Shown here in pieces: positions 24,426 through 37,370 of a stretch of 64,000 bases of DNA (position 1 is its first letter; each line of letters starts with the position of its first letter). Under the pieces are notes generated by a model that worked only from the letters and a program-made list of their open reading frames with translations, was not told the origin of the DNA and did not search any database. The position numbers and the translations under genes are program-made. Source of the stretch: Halicephalobus mephisto (taxonomy: Eukaryota; Nematoda; Chromadorea; Rhabditida; Panagrolaimidae). Location: contig SWDT01000092.1 of assembly GCA_009193035.1 (NCBI GenBank), positions 372,001 through 436,000 of the forward strand, read 5' to 3'.

Positions 24426-25693
24426 TCAATCAAGTAAAACACGTGAGGTTTTCTGAGCCATATGAGGAGGGACATGATTGTTGGATAGGATCGGCGGAGG
24501 TGGAGGAGCCACTGCCGTCTGGATCTGGTGGTGTCTCTTTGTACTGAAACGAAATACATTACATCGTTCTAGGAAAGTAGGAACAATTACATCAACAGGT
24601 TCCAATCAAACACGTAGTCATATGTATAGTTTTGTGCATAGAATAACTGTCTAAACCTCTGTCGGAGCATGGCATAGTCTGGTTGATCTTCGAACTTTAG
24701 GCTTTTACAGTAATTGAGGAAGTCAACAAATTCCTCTGAAAAAATGCCTCAGTTGACATCGAACGAATACAAACTCACCAGGATAGCCGTGACAGAGTTC
24801 GAGTACCGTCGTAGCCATCTTCTTTTCCGAGATCTTGTCGTACTTCTGCCTCTTGGTCGCAGCCTTCAGTCCTTGCCATGGCAGTTGTCCTCGATTGAAA
24901 TACATAAGAACGTACCCGAGAGCTTCCACATCATCCCGTCGACTTTGTTCTGTAAATGCACCCTTCAAAATCCCAACTAACCACGTCAGAACTTACCAAT
25001 GCCCAAATGAGTGTTAATAGAAGCGTATCTTGCTGTACCCGTAAGATTCTTATGATCACGAAACGGAATGTGCTGACGTGTCTTATGGTCCCTATACTTC
25101 TTGGCCAACCCAAAGTCAATTATCTGAAACATCGAGTCAAGTTCGGTCTCGATATATGAAGACTCACATAGACAAGATTTCCCTTTTTACCCAAACCCAT
25201 GAGGAAGTTGTCTGGCTTAATATCGCGATGAATAAAGTCTCTGCTGTGGATGTATTCGATCCGACTCAACTGAAAAGATCGTGATATATTCAAATCCGTA
25301 CAGCTGAGCAATTACCATCTGATCAGCCAAGAGAAGGACTGTTTTCAGTGAAAACTTCCTAGAGCAAAAGTTAAACAAGTCTTCTAACGATGGGCCAAGA
25401 AGCTCCATCACCATCACGTTATATTCTCCCTCATATCCACACCATTTTACCTGAAACTCAACTGTTCGTGTTATCACCTGAAAAGAACCTACTTGAGGTA
25501 TCCCTAATGTTCCGTTCATCATTTTGTAGAGTTTGGCTTCAATATGGAGCTGAGGATGCTTGGTCTTGTTGCATTCTAATTTGATCGCTACTTCTTCTCG
25601 TGTGATAACATTTTCGCCAAGATAGATGTCTCCGAAAGATCCACTCCCAATCTTACGGCCCAGCCTAAATCGGCCGCCGACTCTCAGCTCCAT
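24426..25693 (-). CDS. kin-20: Casein kinase 1 delta/epsilon, KIN-20
   Basis: Seven exons: 25493-25693, 25316-25450, 25168-25269, 24997-25123, 24779-24949, 24591-24735, 24426-24543 (332 residues). It starts [20 protein letters not shown] as CK1 delta/epsilon does, with [17 protein letters not shown], the CK1 signature [15 protein letters not shown] and the anion-site region typical of the family. [10 protein letters not shown] and [21 protein letters not shown] favour delta/epsilon (kin-20, vertebrate/fly clock kinase; heterochronic role in worms) over the alpha type kin-19. After the kinase domain only about 36 residues follow, including a run of five prolines, so the autoinhibitory tail is short here; other isoforms could differ. 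The first intron (25451-25492) is 42 bp, a multiple of three and stop-free. ATG is preceded by TTTATAG. Upstream alternative first exons, known for kin-20 in C. elegans, were not found. Confidence 0.95.
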
Positions 25694-28600
25694 ACTATAA
25701 ACAAATACTTAATAAATTGGTATACAAAATCGCGCGAGAAAATCGGACGCGTGCATCCGAGGGCAATTTTCATTACAGAGAAAATCAATTTAGGGAACGA
25801 ATCTAAGCAGAAAAAAGTTAACTGCAAAAGCTCCATCGATACAGACAGATCAAACAATTGACGCTGACTTTCACTCTAAAGACAAGAGCATGAACAACTG
25901 AACAAAGATTTCGTGTCGGGACCCCAAAAGGTCATTGGCAATGAATAGATTTTTCTCGCGATCAAAACTGGTTACAATTTCGTTCTCGAATTCGATTTTT
26001 TGTGCTTAGTTTATCCACAAATGAAGAAAAAAACGAGCCTTCTGGTCTTGTTTTAGACAATCGAAAGCAGTATGAAACTGATGTTCTTTCAGATCATGCT
26101 TTGCGCGAAAAGGAAAGGGGTCCTCCAGACAGATTTCATCCAGTTGTCTGTTGCTGACCACTTGTTCTCTGCATCGCATTCAATCTCCCAATCCATTCGA
26201 AAAAGGAGCAGACAATCTTCATTGCTCCGGTTTGTGTTTGTCGATGCTGAGCGTCAATGCTCCTCGGTCCGTTTGTCTCCCTCATCGAAAGTGCGTAGGC
26301 AGGAGGGATAGACAACAGAGAAAATGGAAAAGAGGCTTTGTTTGTCGGTTCCAGTCTGGTAAGATTGTCCGAGACCAAAAGAAGCATTCGGACATATCCA
26401 GAGTTTCGGCGGATCGAAATTAAGAAATCAATACAAATACTAGATGGAGAAACTAACATTGATTAACTACGAAAGTACTGGTTTTTTCCGTTTCAATCAG
26501 CAGTCTGAATACAAGTCTAATTGAAATTTAAAAAAGGAAAAAGACCGTTTGGAGAAATCCGCATCACAAAGAATTTCAAATTAACAATCTCCCCGAATCA
26601 CGACGGGCAAAGGAATTGAAATGATAAAGCGATACAATAAGAAAATTGATTTAATTCAATATTGGGAGAATAATTATAGTAGGGAATGTTCTAGGTAAAC
26701 CCCAAGAATCGTGCGCACCAAAAGCCATCTGTCGTGCCCTCTCCACTTGCTCGAATATCCATTTCCTCTGTTCTAATATCGATCAACTTAGAGTGAAGGC
26801 CACTGACCTAAAATACGATAAACTGTGTTCAAGACTGTGGTAGCATCAAAACCTTCCACAAACATAATGGAACACTAGTTTATCTCGAGCAATTTCCAAC
26901 GAGAGAAAAAGGATAAATCAGAAAAAGAGTAATTACAATCGATAAAAGTTTCAATAAAACACGTTTTTGAATGAAAGTTAAAGCTCGTAATCGACAGACA
27001 GCTCAAAAAAGACCAATCGTGCTAGCCAGTTGTTTGTCCAGTCACCCATGTCTAGGACTGATTTTTTCTGCATGATGCACGTGGAAAAAAACGCGATCTA
27101 CGTGTCTAAAAAAAGCCAGAGGAGAAAGTTATTGTAAAAAAATCTGTTAAAACAGGTCCGGCAATAAAATGAGTGCAAATATAAAACCAAAAATTCATGT
27201 ATAGCGAAAGGCTTGATTCTTTGAGAAAAATCTTTCAAATCCGCTAAAGCAAAGATTGACTGATCGCTGTAGACAAAAAGAAGTTGGGCTTCATAAACTG
27301 ACGGTCAGTCTCGAAATAACCAGTTGGACGACAAAAGGATTGGTAGAGAAATAGTTGAATAGACACGCGCAAAGAGCGCGAAAGACTGACATTCTGCGAG
27401 TTATATCGAAAGCCTTGAGTATGCGCGACATTAATGGCAAGTTAGAAGAATATTCTGTGCGGCCTGGTCAGCTGGATAGCAAATGCAGCTCGACCGATTT
27501 CGCCAAGTGGAGCGGTCAATGTCTTCGCCAACACCCGAACGAGTGCGTCCACTGGTGGACAGTCTTCCGAGGGCGCGTTGCACTCTTACTCACAGGTCAG
27601 TCGCTCAACCAGCCCATATGTTTCTTTTCAGCTGTCCAGTCAGACCAGACAGTCGGCCATGACTAGCTTCTGAGACCAAAAAATCGACAACCATGAACTG
27701 GGTGCATTCATCCCCGACTTCCCTCGTTCCACTTTGATTCTACATCCATGCTCCAAAATTTCGTGGTTAAATCCACTGAAGATCGCACATATTAGTGGAA
27801 ATTCGTCAATAATCAAAGCAAAAAATAAATAACCCTAATAAATAAACTGTAATCTCATTATAAACTTTGAAGATTCAATAAGATTTATTTTGAATTAAAT
27901 TCCGTAAAAATTTCAGAAGATTACATAATTCAGTGAAAATTTTTGAAATTATTATTCCAAATCGGAGTTTCTAGGAAATTATGGAAATTCGTGTCGAGAC
28001 ATTTTCATAAACATTTTTAATTTTTATAATAAAATTTTCTTGACTGAAATGTAAAATCCTAAAAGTTTCAAGAATTGAAAAAATTAAAACCTTCTGGAAC
28101 TCAGTGGGAAATTGAAATCAAATAAAAATCAAAAGTTCTTGACAGTTCAGGGAATTCGTGTCGAAACTCATAAAAATATTTCTTTTAATTTCCATAGGAA
28201 CTAAAGTTCGCAGAATCTACTGTAATTTTTAAAACTTTAACAATTTAAAATTTTTTCAGAATTCAATGAAATTCTGAAGTGAAAAATGGATTTTTTTAAT
28301 TTTTGAATAATTTTAGACATTCGTGTTGAGACTTGTAAAAATATTTCTTTTAATTTTGACAATAACTGAAATTTCCAGAATTCAATAGAAATTTGAAATC
28401 GGTCTAAAATTCCTGGAAATTGACGTCGAGACATGTTCATAAAAAACTACTTTTTAATTTTCTAGATATTTCGATTGTTTGCAACTTGCGAAGTTGAACT
28501 ATCATTGTTTGATAACCTTCAAAAAACCAAGAATAAGCAGAAAAGCAAAAACTGGAAGATGATGTTCTTCAAAATTTCTCAAGATTCAAGTGTATTCGTT

Positions 28601-29038
28601 CAGATTAAAGTGCTTATTGTTGTTCGATTCCCAAATTTGGAAGTGATCAAGAAAAACAGGATGAAGAGGTAGCCTAAAGTTTATTTTTCCTCTGGAGATT
28701 CTGAAACGACAGGTTTTTTCCGAAAACAAGGACTTCTCGGAAACTGATAAATACGGCATCGAGTGAGTTCATTTTTAGATTCTTCGGCTTATGACTACAA
28801 GGAAGAAGATTCCCTGACAAATGGAGGCTCATCTTCGTTGCGCCAGAACCTGCTTTCTCCTGTGGATTGGATACATCCGCATTTTTTGTGTTCGCTTGAT
28901 GCGCGTTCCATGCCAGAAACTTGTTTCTTTCACTGTAATTAAGAAATCTTACAGCAAATCATCTCAGTCGGGTAAAGTCAATCTTGTTAGTTCCTCAAAA
29001 AGAGTCCGTCTTCTTTGGTCCAACATTTTTAGAACAAA
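25694..29038. other. Long intergenic region upstream of kin-20
   Basis: Divergent promoters of kin-20 (-) and a secreted-protein gene (+). Open frames at 26072-26459 and 27355-27666 show no splice or family support. Repeat copy f occupies 27.84-28.45 kb. Distal kin-20 exons may be hidden here but I could not identify any. Confidence 0.4.
27840..28450. repeat. HSE-like repeat with at least four core copies (copy f)
   Basis: The clearest copy. Core variants in plus orientation occur at about 27984-28010 (GAAATTCGTGTCGAGACATT), 28151-28170 (GGAATTCGTGTCGAAACT), 28318-28335 (ATTCGTGTTGAGACTTG) and 28416-28440 (GAAATTGACGTCGAGACATG), spaced roughly 100-170 bp and followed by TTCATAAA or AAATATTTCTTTTAATTT. 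The spacing suggests a tandem array with a unit of 100-170 bp. Confidence 0.75.
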
Positions 29039-30220
29039 ATGAAGTTTTCTACAGTACCTTTGATACTGCTTGTTCTTACTTTTGTCAAAGGCCAAAACGT
29101 AAGTTTAGCGGGAAAAATCCGGATTCAAGGATCATTTCAGGAATCTAGACGTTGTGGACTTCCGGAGAATATTTCTCAATTTCCAGATTTCGTTCAAGAC
29201 GAAATAAAAGCTGTTTGGTTTGTATTCATTTTTAAGAGCAAAAAATTACAGTTGCAGGAAGAATTACGTCCCCGGGACTAAATGCGACAAAGAACTCCTC
29301 ATCACAGACGACATTCTGGCCGTACTGAACATGTTTGAAACAGAAGTTCCTGGAGGATTGAGTGGCATCTCTACGGAACCCCAGACAACTAGAACTTCTA
29401 CTGTTACTGAGGTTTTCACAACTCCTACAACGACACGAACGGAAACTACTGCATCCACCTCTGAAAGTTTCCTTCCGCTCGTGAGCCAGACGTTTTTCGC
29501 GACTTCTTTGGCTCCTCCAGTTACCCCCAATGATGCCCATATCGATAGAGTCTGATTTTTACAATTGAATTTAAGTAAATTTAAAGTTTCAGTCATTCAG
29601 TACGATGCCAGACAATAACCCCGAACAATTCAAAAAAATAATCCACGTAGAAACCGATTATATAGGTAATTCAAACTCTAGCAAATGTTAAATCAAATTA
29701 TATCTTTAGACCCTCAGCCAAACCCCATTAAAAACTTTATCCAGTCAGAGTTCCCCGACGGTGATTACGATGACGACAATATCGAAACAATTCCATTCTT
29801 TGAAATTAAATCCCGTCTTCCGTTCTTAGAAGGAGCTTCGAAGAAGGTTGTTCGAGCCTTCTACAGGCTGATGAACAACCCAGACATGCCTTCAGAAAGA
29901 AGACGTCAAGAACTTGTGATTTTCCATTCATGTTTAATTATTGTTTTTTCATTTTTTAGATCCACGTATTGGCCGTTTCATATCTCAACGCTGATCAGCT
30001 GAAACAATTCAATGCTTGGTCAACCTTGAGGAGAAAGCGGATAATGACCAGAGAACGTCAACTTCGAAGTCTATCTCTCAGAGCAAGAGATACCCTCCGG
30101 CAACTGGCCTTGATGGATGAACCCAACCGGAAAATTACAGTCCAGAAACTTCCTCCACACCTCCGACAGGAACTCCGGAATCATGCCAGGAAGCTCATAG
30201 CTCAAAAACAGGCTTCGTAG
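29039..30220 (+). CDS. Secreted nematode protein, possibly SXP/RAL-2-like (DUF148)
   Basis: Six exons: 29039-29098, 29141-29217, 29258-29549, 29593-29665, 29710-29915, 29960-30220 (322 residues), all in frame. A signal peptide (KFSTVPLILLVLTFVKG) comes first. Residues 45-75 include a paired cysteine (CGLP ... TKC). A Thr/Ser/Pro-rich stretch (about 85-140) looks O-glycosylated. An acidic segment (DGDYDDDN) precedes a helical C-terminal half rich in Arg and Leu. The section around LPFLEGASKKVVRAFYRL and LAVSYLNADQLKQFNAW recalls helical DUF148/SXP-RAL-2 proteins of nematodes, but the match is from memory and weak. AATAAA at 30290-30295 is 70 bp past the stop. Confidence 0.7.
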
Positions 30221-30818
30221 TTTTTCTACTTTTGTGGAAAATTCCTGACCACTCCCAATTGAGTCATTCCTCATTGTTGTCTAGTTCTCAATAAAACCTT
30301 TCATTCGCAAAAATGAGCATTAAAGAATGTTTTGGTTTAAGTCGATCTAACAAATGACTAAAATGATGAATTTTCGGACATCTGTGAAATACGAAAAAAT
30401 TGGCAGCAAAAATTTAGTCAGATTAGCTGGAAATCCGACTAACAAAGACAACAACAATACAAAACGAAGACTTGGGGCTGGAGACCGCAGGGGACGGTTT
30501 TACATGACGAATATAAAATGTACGCAATTGCGACGAATTTTAGTCGGGATTTGGAAAAATACCACAGAATGGGCTTATTGGCTTCCGTCATCTGCACCAT
30601 CATCAGCGGGGCCTGAAATTACCATGATGAAATTAAATTAAATATATATAAAACGAACAAAAACCGGTAAAAAATTTGATGAGAAGGCTCTTGCGAGACA
30701 AGGGCGACAATCTCATCGACAGATTTCAACAGCCGAAAGTTATCAAAGAAAATGGCACCAAATGCGAATGATTAGTGAACTCTTGAACATTTACAAAAAC
30801 GGGACTCGGACGGACAAT
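30221..30818. other. Convergent intergenic spacer
   Basis: Between the 3' ends of the secreted-protein gene (+) and dim-1 (-). An open frame at 30354-30641 (+) is Lys/Asn/Arg-rich and has no family support. Confidence 0.5.
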
Positions 30819-32536
30819 TCAACGACGAGTCACATTTTCTGATTCTTGATCATCATCTGGAAATACAGATAAATTCGACAATGTTACAGAAGCCAAATGC
30901 GAAAGTGCTTTGTTAGTTGACAGAGAGTAAAAAACGAAAACCGACCTTCGATGTTAAGAGTGAGCTCCACATTCGCTTCTCCAGCATTGTTCTTGATATT
31001 GCAAGTGTAGGTACCGCTGTCTTTAGCCTTGTAGTTCTTGAGCTCCAATTGAGCAGTATAAGTGTTGCTGCCACCGTCGGGAGAGAGATTGAACTTAATG
31101 CGGCTCGATTCCTTGATCTTCTTGTTCTTGGGGTTGAGCCAGGTGACTTCGGGGTTGTCCTCGGCTTGGAATCCGATGTCGAAGAAGATGGCTGGGTCTC
31201 CGGAGGCGGAGGTCTTTTGCAGAATCTGGGGTTTTCTCGTGAAGGTGGGGGCACCTTGAGGAACTTCGAACTTGACAGAGAAGGTCGCTGTCAGTTTGCC
31301 GGATTCATTCTTGGCGGTACAGACGAACTGACCAGCATCCTTCTCCTTCTTCGGTTCCAGAATCTCCAAAGCGGAGTAGTACTCGTTAGGTCCAACTTCC
31401 TTGAGCACAATCTTGTAACGGTCGGATTCAGCAACAATGTCATCTCCCTTCTGCCAGACAAAGGTCGGCTTCAAGATAGACTTGGCCTTGAATTCCATAA
31501 TCATAACACGACCATCATCACGAGAAGAAATCTGGGGCTTCTCAATGAATGTCGGTGAACTGAATCCAGTGAGTTTCAGGTTGAAGTTGGCATTACCCTT
31601 GCCATAAGGATTAACGATGGCACATCGGTAGGCTCCGGCATCGCTATCAGCAAGGTCCTGAAATTTCCTCCTTACTTAAAATCATTTACATTGATATGAA
31701 ACTTTCGAAGCATACTCATGTAGAGTAGCATCTACATCTAAAAAGTTCAATCTATCACCAAAAATATGAAAATAATTAAGAAAAACCCGTTAATTAAGTT
31801 TATATAAAAATGTAGGAATTGAAAGCAACTGTAAAAATTAAATTATCAACTAGAACAGTTTGCCAAAATTAGGCACAAATATGAATTTCAAAAAATCATA
31901 GTTTATTTTTTTTTGTTTATTTTGCTTGATTTTGAAATTATTTTTTGCCCTATTTTCCATCGATAGCTTTCTACTAAGCTTAGGAATTTGGAACACACCC
32001 TAAAATTCCTATTTATTTCATAAGTTTTTGTTTTGTTTACTTGTTTTTATTTTTAGCACTTTGAGAGGTGAAAATAGGATCGAATGCAGGTGGAGTCGAG
32101 TCTATTGGAGTTCCCTGGATTAACAACGAACAGCTGTTGCCTTCGATGAGGACACAAAGTGACCGCAGCGAGCAGGGCGTCAACTGTTCCCTCGATTAAG
32201 GTAGGATACACAAAAGCGGGGGAATTTTAAACAATTTTACATAGATACTTTTTAGAGTAATTTTTTACTGAGTAATTTACCTTAATCTGAAGAACTGCAG
32301 AATAAGTATCGCCACCCTTGTGATCCAAACGGAAGTTGAATCGACCTCCTTGGGAAAGTTGAGCCTGAATTTTAAATTAATTGATGAAATAGACACAGAT
32401 GACTCACGGTATCGTAGAACCACTTGATCTCAGGTTGTGGATTAGCTTCCAGGTAGCACTCCAGTTCGAGTGATCCATCGTCGTTTTGCCGAGCAACCGG
32501 CTGTTGTGGGAAATGAGGAGCCTTACCGTCAGGCAT
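30819..32536 (-). CDS. dim-1: DIM-1 short form, muscle immunoglobulin-repeat protein
   Basis: Four exons: 32408-32536, 32281-32364, 30946-31657, 30819-30856 (320 residues). Three immunoglobulin I-set domains run end to end: about 8-100 ([11 protein letters not shown] ... [11 protein letters not shown]), 108-205 (FVWQKGDD ... [11 protein letters not shown]) and 213-307 ([10 protein letters not shown] ... [11 protein letters not shown]), each with the paired cysteine or its core Trp and the D-x-G-x-Y/F-x-C motif. A 12-residue acidic/polar tail follows. Order and sequence agree with C. elegans DIM-1, a cytoplasmic body-wall-muscle protein near the membrane that modifies UNC-112/dense-body attachment. 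Only the short isoform is evident; I could not find the N-terminal exons of a long isoform. The 623 bp intron 31658-32280 is the longest in the gene. Confidence 0.92.
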
Positions 32537-34320
32537 TGCCTTGTTCGATAAATCTACAGTAAATCCAACTTTAAAAAGTCCAACTTGAAATCGATTTTTG
32601 CATTTTTAACGACAAAGGAAAAAACCGGATTACAGAAAATTGCAAAATGTAATAAATTTAAAAATGAAACCATAAAACATTGCTTCCACAATGAAAAAAG
32701 TAAAACTAAATGAAATTGGAGGCATTTTTTACGTTTACACTCTTGACGTGGACCTTGAGCGGGTCTCGATGATTTCTGCGGGCCTGACTGTTTGCAATTT
32801 GGAAAGCTCGAGATCCATGATCCCGACTAAAACTCGAGAGTTGCTTTTGATAAGTTGACTTTCCGAAGAAAATCTCTTTGAATAAAAAGAAACCAAAAAA
32901 TTACTCAAGATAAGATAAAACTAAACTTTTGAAACTTGAGAGACATGAATAAACAATAAAATTCTTTCTGAAAAGATGAAATTTTTAAATGATGAGAGAA
33001 TCGATATTCGACACCATTAATCGTTATCTCGATTGAAGAACTTGATCAAAAGTATATTACAAGCCATAGAGCTGGGGGTAGGCGTTTATAGATAACAAGC
33101 TTTCGTGTAGGAAAGTGATCCTTTGCCACCGGCCAGCGCTTACGGAGATAGAGGTGGGTTGGGCAAAGTAAGCTTTATCTCTTCGCCCACGCAAATTTCC
33201 TCGGATCGGCATTGTTTCAGAAATATCTAAGAATGTGCGGCCCAGAGAGAGCAACACTCTTTCAAGTGCAGTTATAGAGTAAAGTCTGAGCTAGTGATTT
33301 TGTCAGTTGCTCTGTTGTCCGCAGGGAGGCGGTTGTGCTTCATCGACTTACAGCTCGAGGATGAAGAGTGTGATCACTTGCGAGTTTTCCTACTCCCCCT
33401 CGTCCAGCTGCCGGCCAACAATCGAGCTTACAAATTTTTCTTATTTTTTCTTTCCGAGACAATGGTGCCGCTGGACACGAAACCAAAGAACATATGCCTG
33501 TTATTTTCAACAGCCTAGTTCATTCGAAAGTTCCCCAAATAAAAAATTTCTTTCATCTAACAAATCAAAAAATTAATTTCTTTCCATATATCAAAAATTT
33601 TTAAAACAATAATTCATTAAACAAAATAAAAAAATAAAACATTTATCCCGTTCATTTCCGAAACAAATTGAACTAAATACATCCAAACTGTCAATAAATC
33701 AAAAAACTTTCCACGAGAAAGCAAGAATCATTTCAAAACCTCCACTCGAAAAGTAGCAATATGAAATAATCGAAATTCGCGCAGTCAATACCACAAGCAA
33801 ATACACATGGAAAAGAAAAAAAGAAAAACAGAAAGAGGAAAGCAATGTCGTAACGATTAGGCAGTCCGGGTTCGGAGTAGTTGTGAGCATTTTCTCTTTC
33901 CATGAGGCTGAAACAAGTCATGACTATTCAAAAAAGAATACACATGGAGAATTCATTGTTGCGTTGACAGATAAACCTATTGTTAATTTTTACCGAGAAT
34001 CTTTTATTTTTCAATAAAACACGTTTGAAACCCATTTAAAAAATCCATATTACACCTGCTTAGATAAATAAATTCCATATCCACAAAAAGACAAAAAAGA
34101 AAGATGTGGAAATTGAGGAAGTGAGTTTATCTAGTTTGAACGGCATCAGATCCTGATAATACTATTAACACCATTCACTTTTGTCACCGACAAATGAATT
34201 TTGCACATCCAGGGTCTGAAGATGTTATTTACAGTATTCACTTCATTTGGGCGACTCGGAATTAGTTCATTTTCGTCGTCGATTATGTCCCGCAATCGAA
34301 CTTGGTTCCTTCAGATCTGA
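32537..34320. other. dim-1 upstream region
   Basis: Non-coding as far as I can tell. It separates the dim-1 start from the 3' end of the MOB gene on the same strand. A GC-richer block at about 33060-33420 stands out from the AT-rich surroundings and may be a promoter or enhancer; no specific site recognised. Confidence 0.4.
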
Positions 34321-37300
34321 TCAACACGTTTGAGCATAAGGTTTACATGTGAAAACAGTAGGATTTGAATTTCCACCCCAACTTCCAGACTTGGAAGCAG
34401 GAACCCGACTCCATCTGGAACTCGAGGTCGATCCAGTCCCTCCTTGACTAGGACAATGGTCATCTGACGCTCCAATCCGCTTAGCTGGGGGTTCACTGAC
34501 GTAAGGGGGTCGGACGAGCCCAAGCGTCTTTGTCAACAGAGTCAGTTCTTTAGAATCCATCAAAGTGAAAATTTTAGCTATCCGTGTAATATGAGCCAGA
34601 ACAAGACCAAATTGAGGTCTCAGATTCAGTGCCGCTAAATGATCCCAATGTTTCGAATACAAATGCCCGCAACAATGCCATAATAGCCGCAACATCCTCC
34701 GACAATGTTGTTCAAAGTCCGGCACAAAGTTGCTTCCTACAACGAACAGTAATTAAAAAACATCTCTAGTAGTTTTTACCAAATTTAGTCGGGAACAAAG
34801 TTTCATTCTTCCTTGATCTTTCACAGAAAGTCATGACACTGTCAATGTACTGCATCGCAGAGTACTGGTGTCGTTTTCCTCTTTCGTCAATAAAATAGGC
34901 TTTTCTAAAGTAAACACAGTAATTTGCGATTCTCTTAATTACAGGAAACTTACTGAACACCGGGATAACTCATCGTTGGACAAGATGCAGGAGTACAAAG
35001 TTCCCCGACAGTTCCACACAGTGCATTGACATTTTCAAATAACGCTAATGTGTGGGTAGCGAGCCATTCATTTCGATCGACCCCGTATGGAATGGCAGTG
35101 AATTTATCAAGCATTTCATCATCGAAAGAATCAGCTACACAGAGTTCTGATTGAGGGGCTTTTCGAACTTTACTGTTTACAGCTGCTTGAGATAAGCTCA
35201 CACCCATTTTCTTAACACCCGGAGGATTTCGATTTTCCTTATTATTTACATCCGCTTTTCGACGGGAACGACTGAAATTTTCCTATTAAATCTACTTTTC
35301 TCAAAAATCATTATATCGATTTTCAAGGACGGGTGGTGTCATTCATTGATTTCCACATACCCCGTATTTTTTGAAAAGATGCATCCACCAAAAAAAGATC
35401 TCTTCCATCCATCGATGGAACTTTTGATCCGAGAGAATCTATTCTCATCTTCATAATGTATAGAGCTCATTGCCGCTTCCTAGTATCCAACTCAGTATTA
35501 TGTATTGTCGAGAAGATTCATATACTTGGAAAACTACAAATAATTGGATAAAAAATCACGAGATCACGATTCTCGATCTAGTTAATCTATCAACGAAAGA
35601 GAAGAAAAAGCACAAAAATTACTCCCAAGGAGAAACAGGAAATTTCAATAATTCTCAGTTTAAAAAACCATTTCGTTAAGCCGTGTTGCTCATGACCAAA
35701 AATGAGCTTGACAACGAGTCTACCTTGGCTGATTTCACAAGACAACGGAAAAAAGAAAAACCATTGGTAAACATAGAACAAGGTGACCCAAGTGAGCCTC
35801 AAAAATTACTGCAAGTACACCCCTGGTGTTGACAAAATGACTTGTTCCACACGAATATCGATCAACTAATGAAAGTAGTTGAACAGTCAGGTTTAGGTAT
35901 GTTATAATGGAAACAGTGAGTTTTCGAAAACGGAAAAAATCACTAATTCCAACTTGAAAATCTTTTGTTCAATGAAAAAATTCAATCATTGACGCATTTT
36001 TGCCCAAGAGATGTCTGTTTAAAGAGACGAGGGACATCTAAAAAAGGAATTCAAATATAAATCAAACTGATTCTCAAATGTGAAACAAATTGCCAGAAAA
36101 CTGAACTCGTTAATAGTGTTCACGTTACAATCAGCTGACTTAATACATTCAAATTACAGAGAATATTCAATGCGGCTGTAAACTGGATAGTAAAAACTGT
36201 CGTCGTGGAAGTTTTAGAATCCTCGCCATAAAAAATTCGAGTAAGCAAAGGAGTGGAAAAACGTATGAATCAGAATGTGAATATCGTTCCTGATGACGAC
36301 TAAAAATAAAGACAAACACGCGTTGTCCAAGAGAGGAAAGCGGAAACTGATCATCCGGTCTTATCAGTAGTCGGGGAACGAAATTCATTCCTGTTGACAG
36401 TCAAATTCCCATCTAATCGTTAGCCTCATTAGAGACTTTAGAAAACTTCTTTCATGCTCAGTGTTTGCACATGATCATGAAAGCTACTGAAAAGGGAAAT
36501 TTGGGCAAAAATAGTATAAATAATCTGCCCTCAACATAGGAACACTCCAGACACGTGGTTAGAAGTACATTGATTCAACTTGCGTCAAAATAACAAGCCC
36601 ACGTGCATGTTTTTTGTTCACTGAAAGCAGTTCGGACGATATTATATAATAACTAGACTAGCGGGAATATGGAAATGTCAGAAACCTGTTTTTAGAGAAA
36701 TAAACCCATGGAAACAATGATGGATAGCTTTCTTCATGTGATACTGGATCATCGAGGAACAAAATCAAATTACTGATCAAAAGAGTGATATAGAGAAAAG
36801 ATCAAAGTGAAAGACTTCAAAAGTGACACCCGATGGCCCCAAAAACGGACCATTAACAAGGTACCATGGTTTGCTTTGGTTCCCTTTCGATAAAACTAAC
36901 ACCCTGTGTGACAAGTTTGCTTAAGGAAGAAACGATACAAGCAAAAGAAGGTCGGCAAACTCAAACCGTTGTATACCCTCCTTTCTGTTGTCTTTGACCA
37001 ATTCGCACTGACCAAAGGAGCAATGGATACTCGGAAATTCAACGACCTTGTTTCGTTATTGAAACGAGAAACAATATTTGTCGAGAGTAAGACCAAAAGC
37101 TATGCCAATTTAGACCCTTTCAAAAAGATACACATAATCCAAAAAAGAAAAGGAAACTTTTTCTGGAATTTTTTCGCAAAAAAGGAATGCTTACGTCGTA
37201 AATGTCAGCATGTTGGAGAGGAAGATCGTGACTAGGCAGCATCCATCGTCCTCAATCTCAGTTGAAGCCTGTCGAGATCTGCCTTGTTGAGATGGCTGAG

Positions 37301-37370
37301 AAGTTGATGGAACTGGGACGATTGTCGAGAAACTCATCGGTCGTGGTTGATGCCGAATCGTAACCGACAT
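34321..37370 (-). CDS. MOB kinase activator (MOB2-like)
   Basis: Exons 37195-37370, 34954-35271, 34780-34904, 34321-34736 (344 residues). The MOB core is clear: SFDDEMLDKFTAIPYGVDRNEWLATHTLALFENVN, CPTMSYPGVQ, a Tyr-rich ERGKRHQYSAMQYIDSV segment, FPTKFG, and CGHLYSKHWDHL with the Cys/His zinc ligands. MOB proteins bind and activate NDR/LATS kinases (SAX-1 type) in cell-shape control. The first exon (MSVTIRHQ ... ending LSNMLTFT) is inferred from its GTAAGC donor and from phase 2, which fits the TTTCAG acceptor at 35272; translation then runs through RSRRKADVNNKENRN to the internal Met at 35207, which is an alternative start. A second first exon may lie at 38843-39125. The 36-residue Ser/Gly-rich C-terminus is not conserved in families I know. 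Confidence 0.75.

Noticed and set aside
30354..30641. 95-codon plus-strand frame between the secreted-protein gene and dim-1
   Set aside because: Lys/Asn/Arg-rich with no domain, in a 3'-3' spacer directly after a poly(A) signal.
30917..31558. 213-codon open frame on the plus strand
   Set aside because: Antisense shadow of the dim-1 immunoglobulin exon, which has clear family motifs and splice sites on the minus strand.
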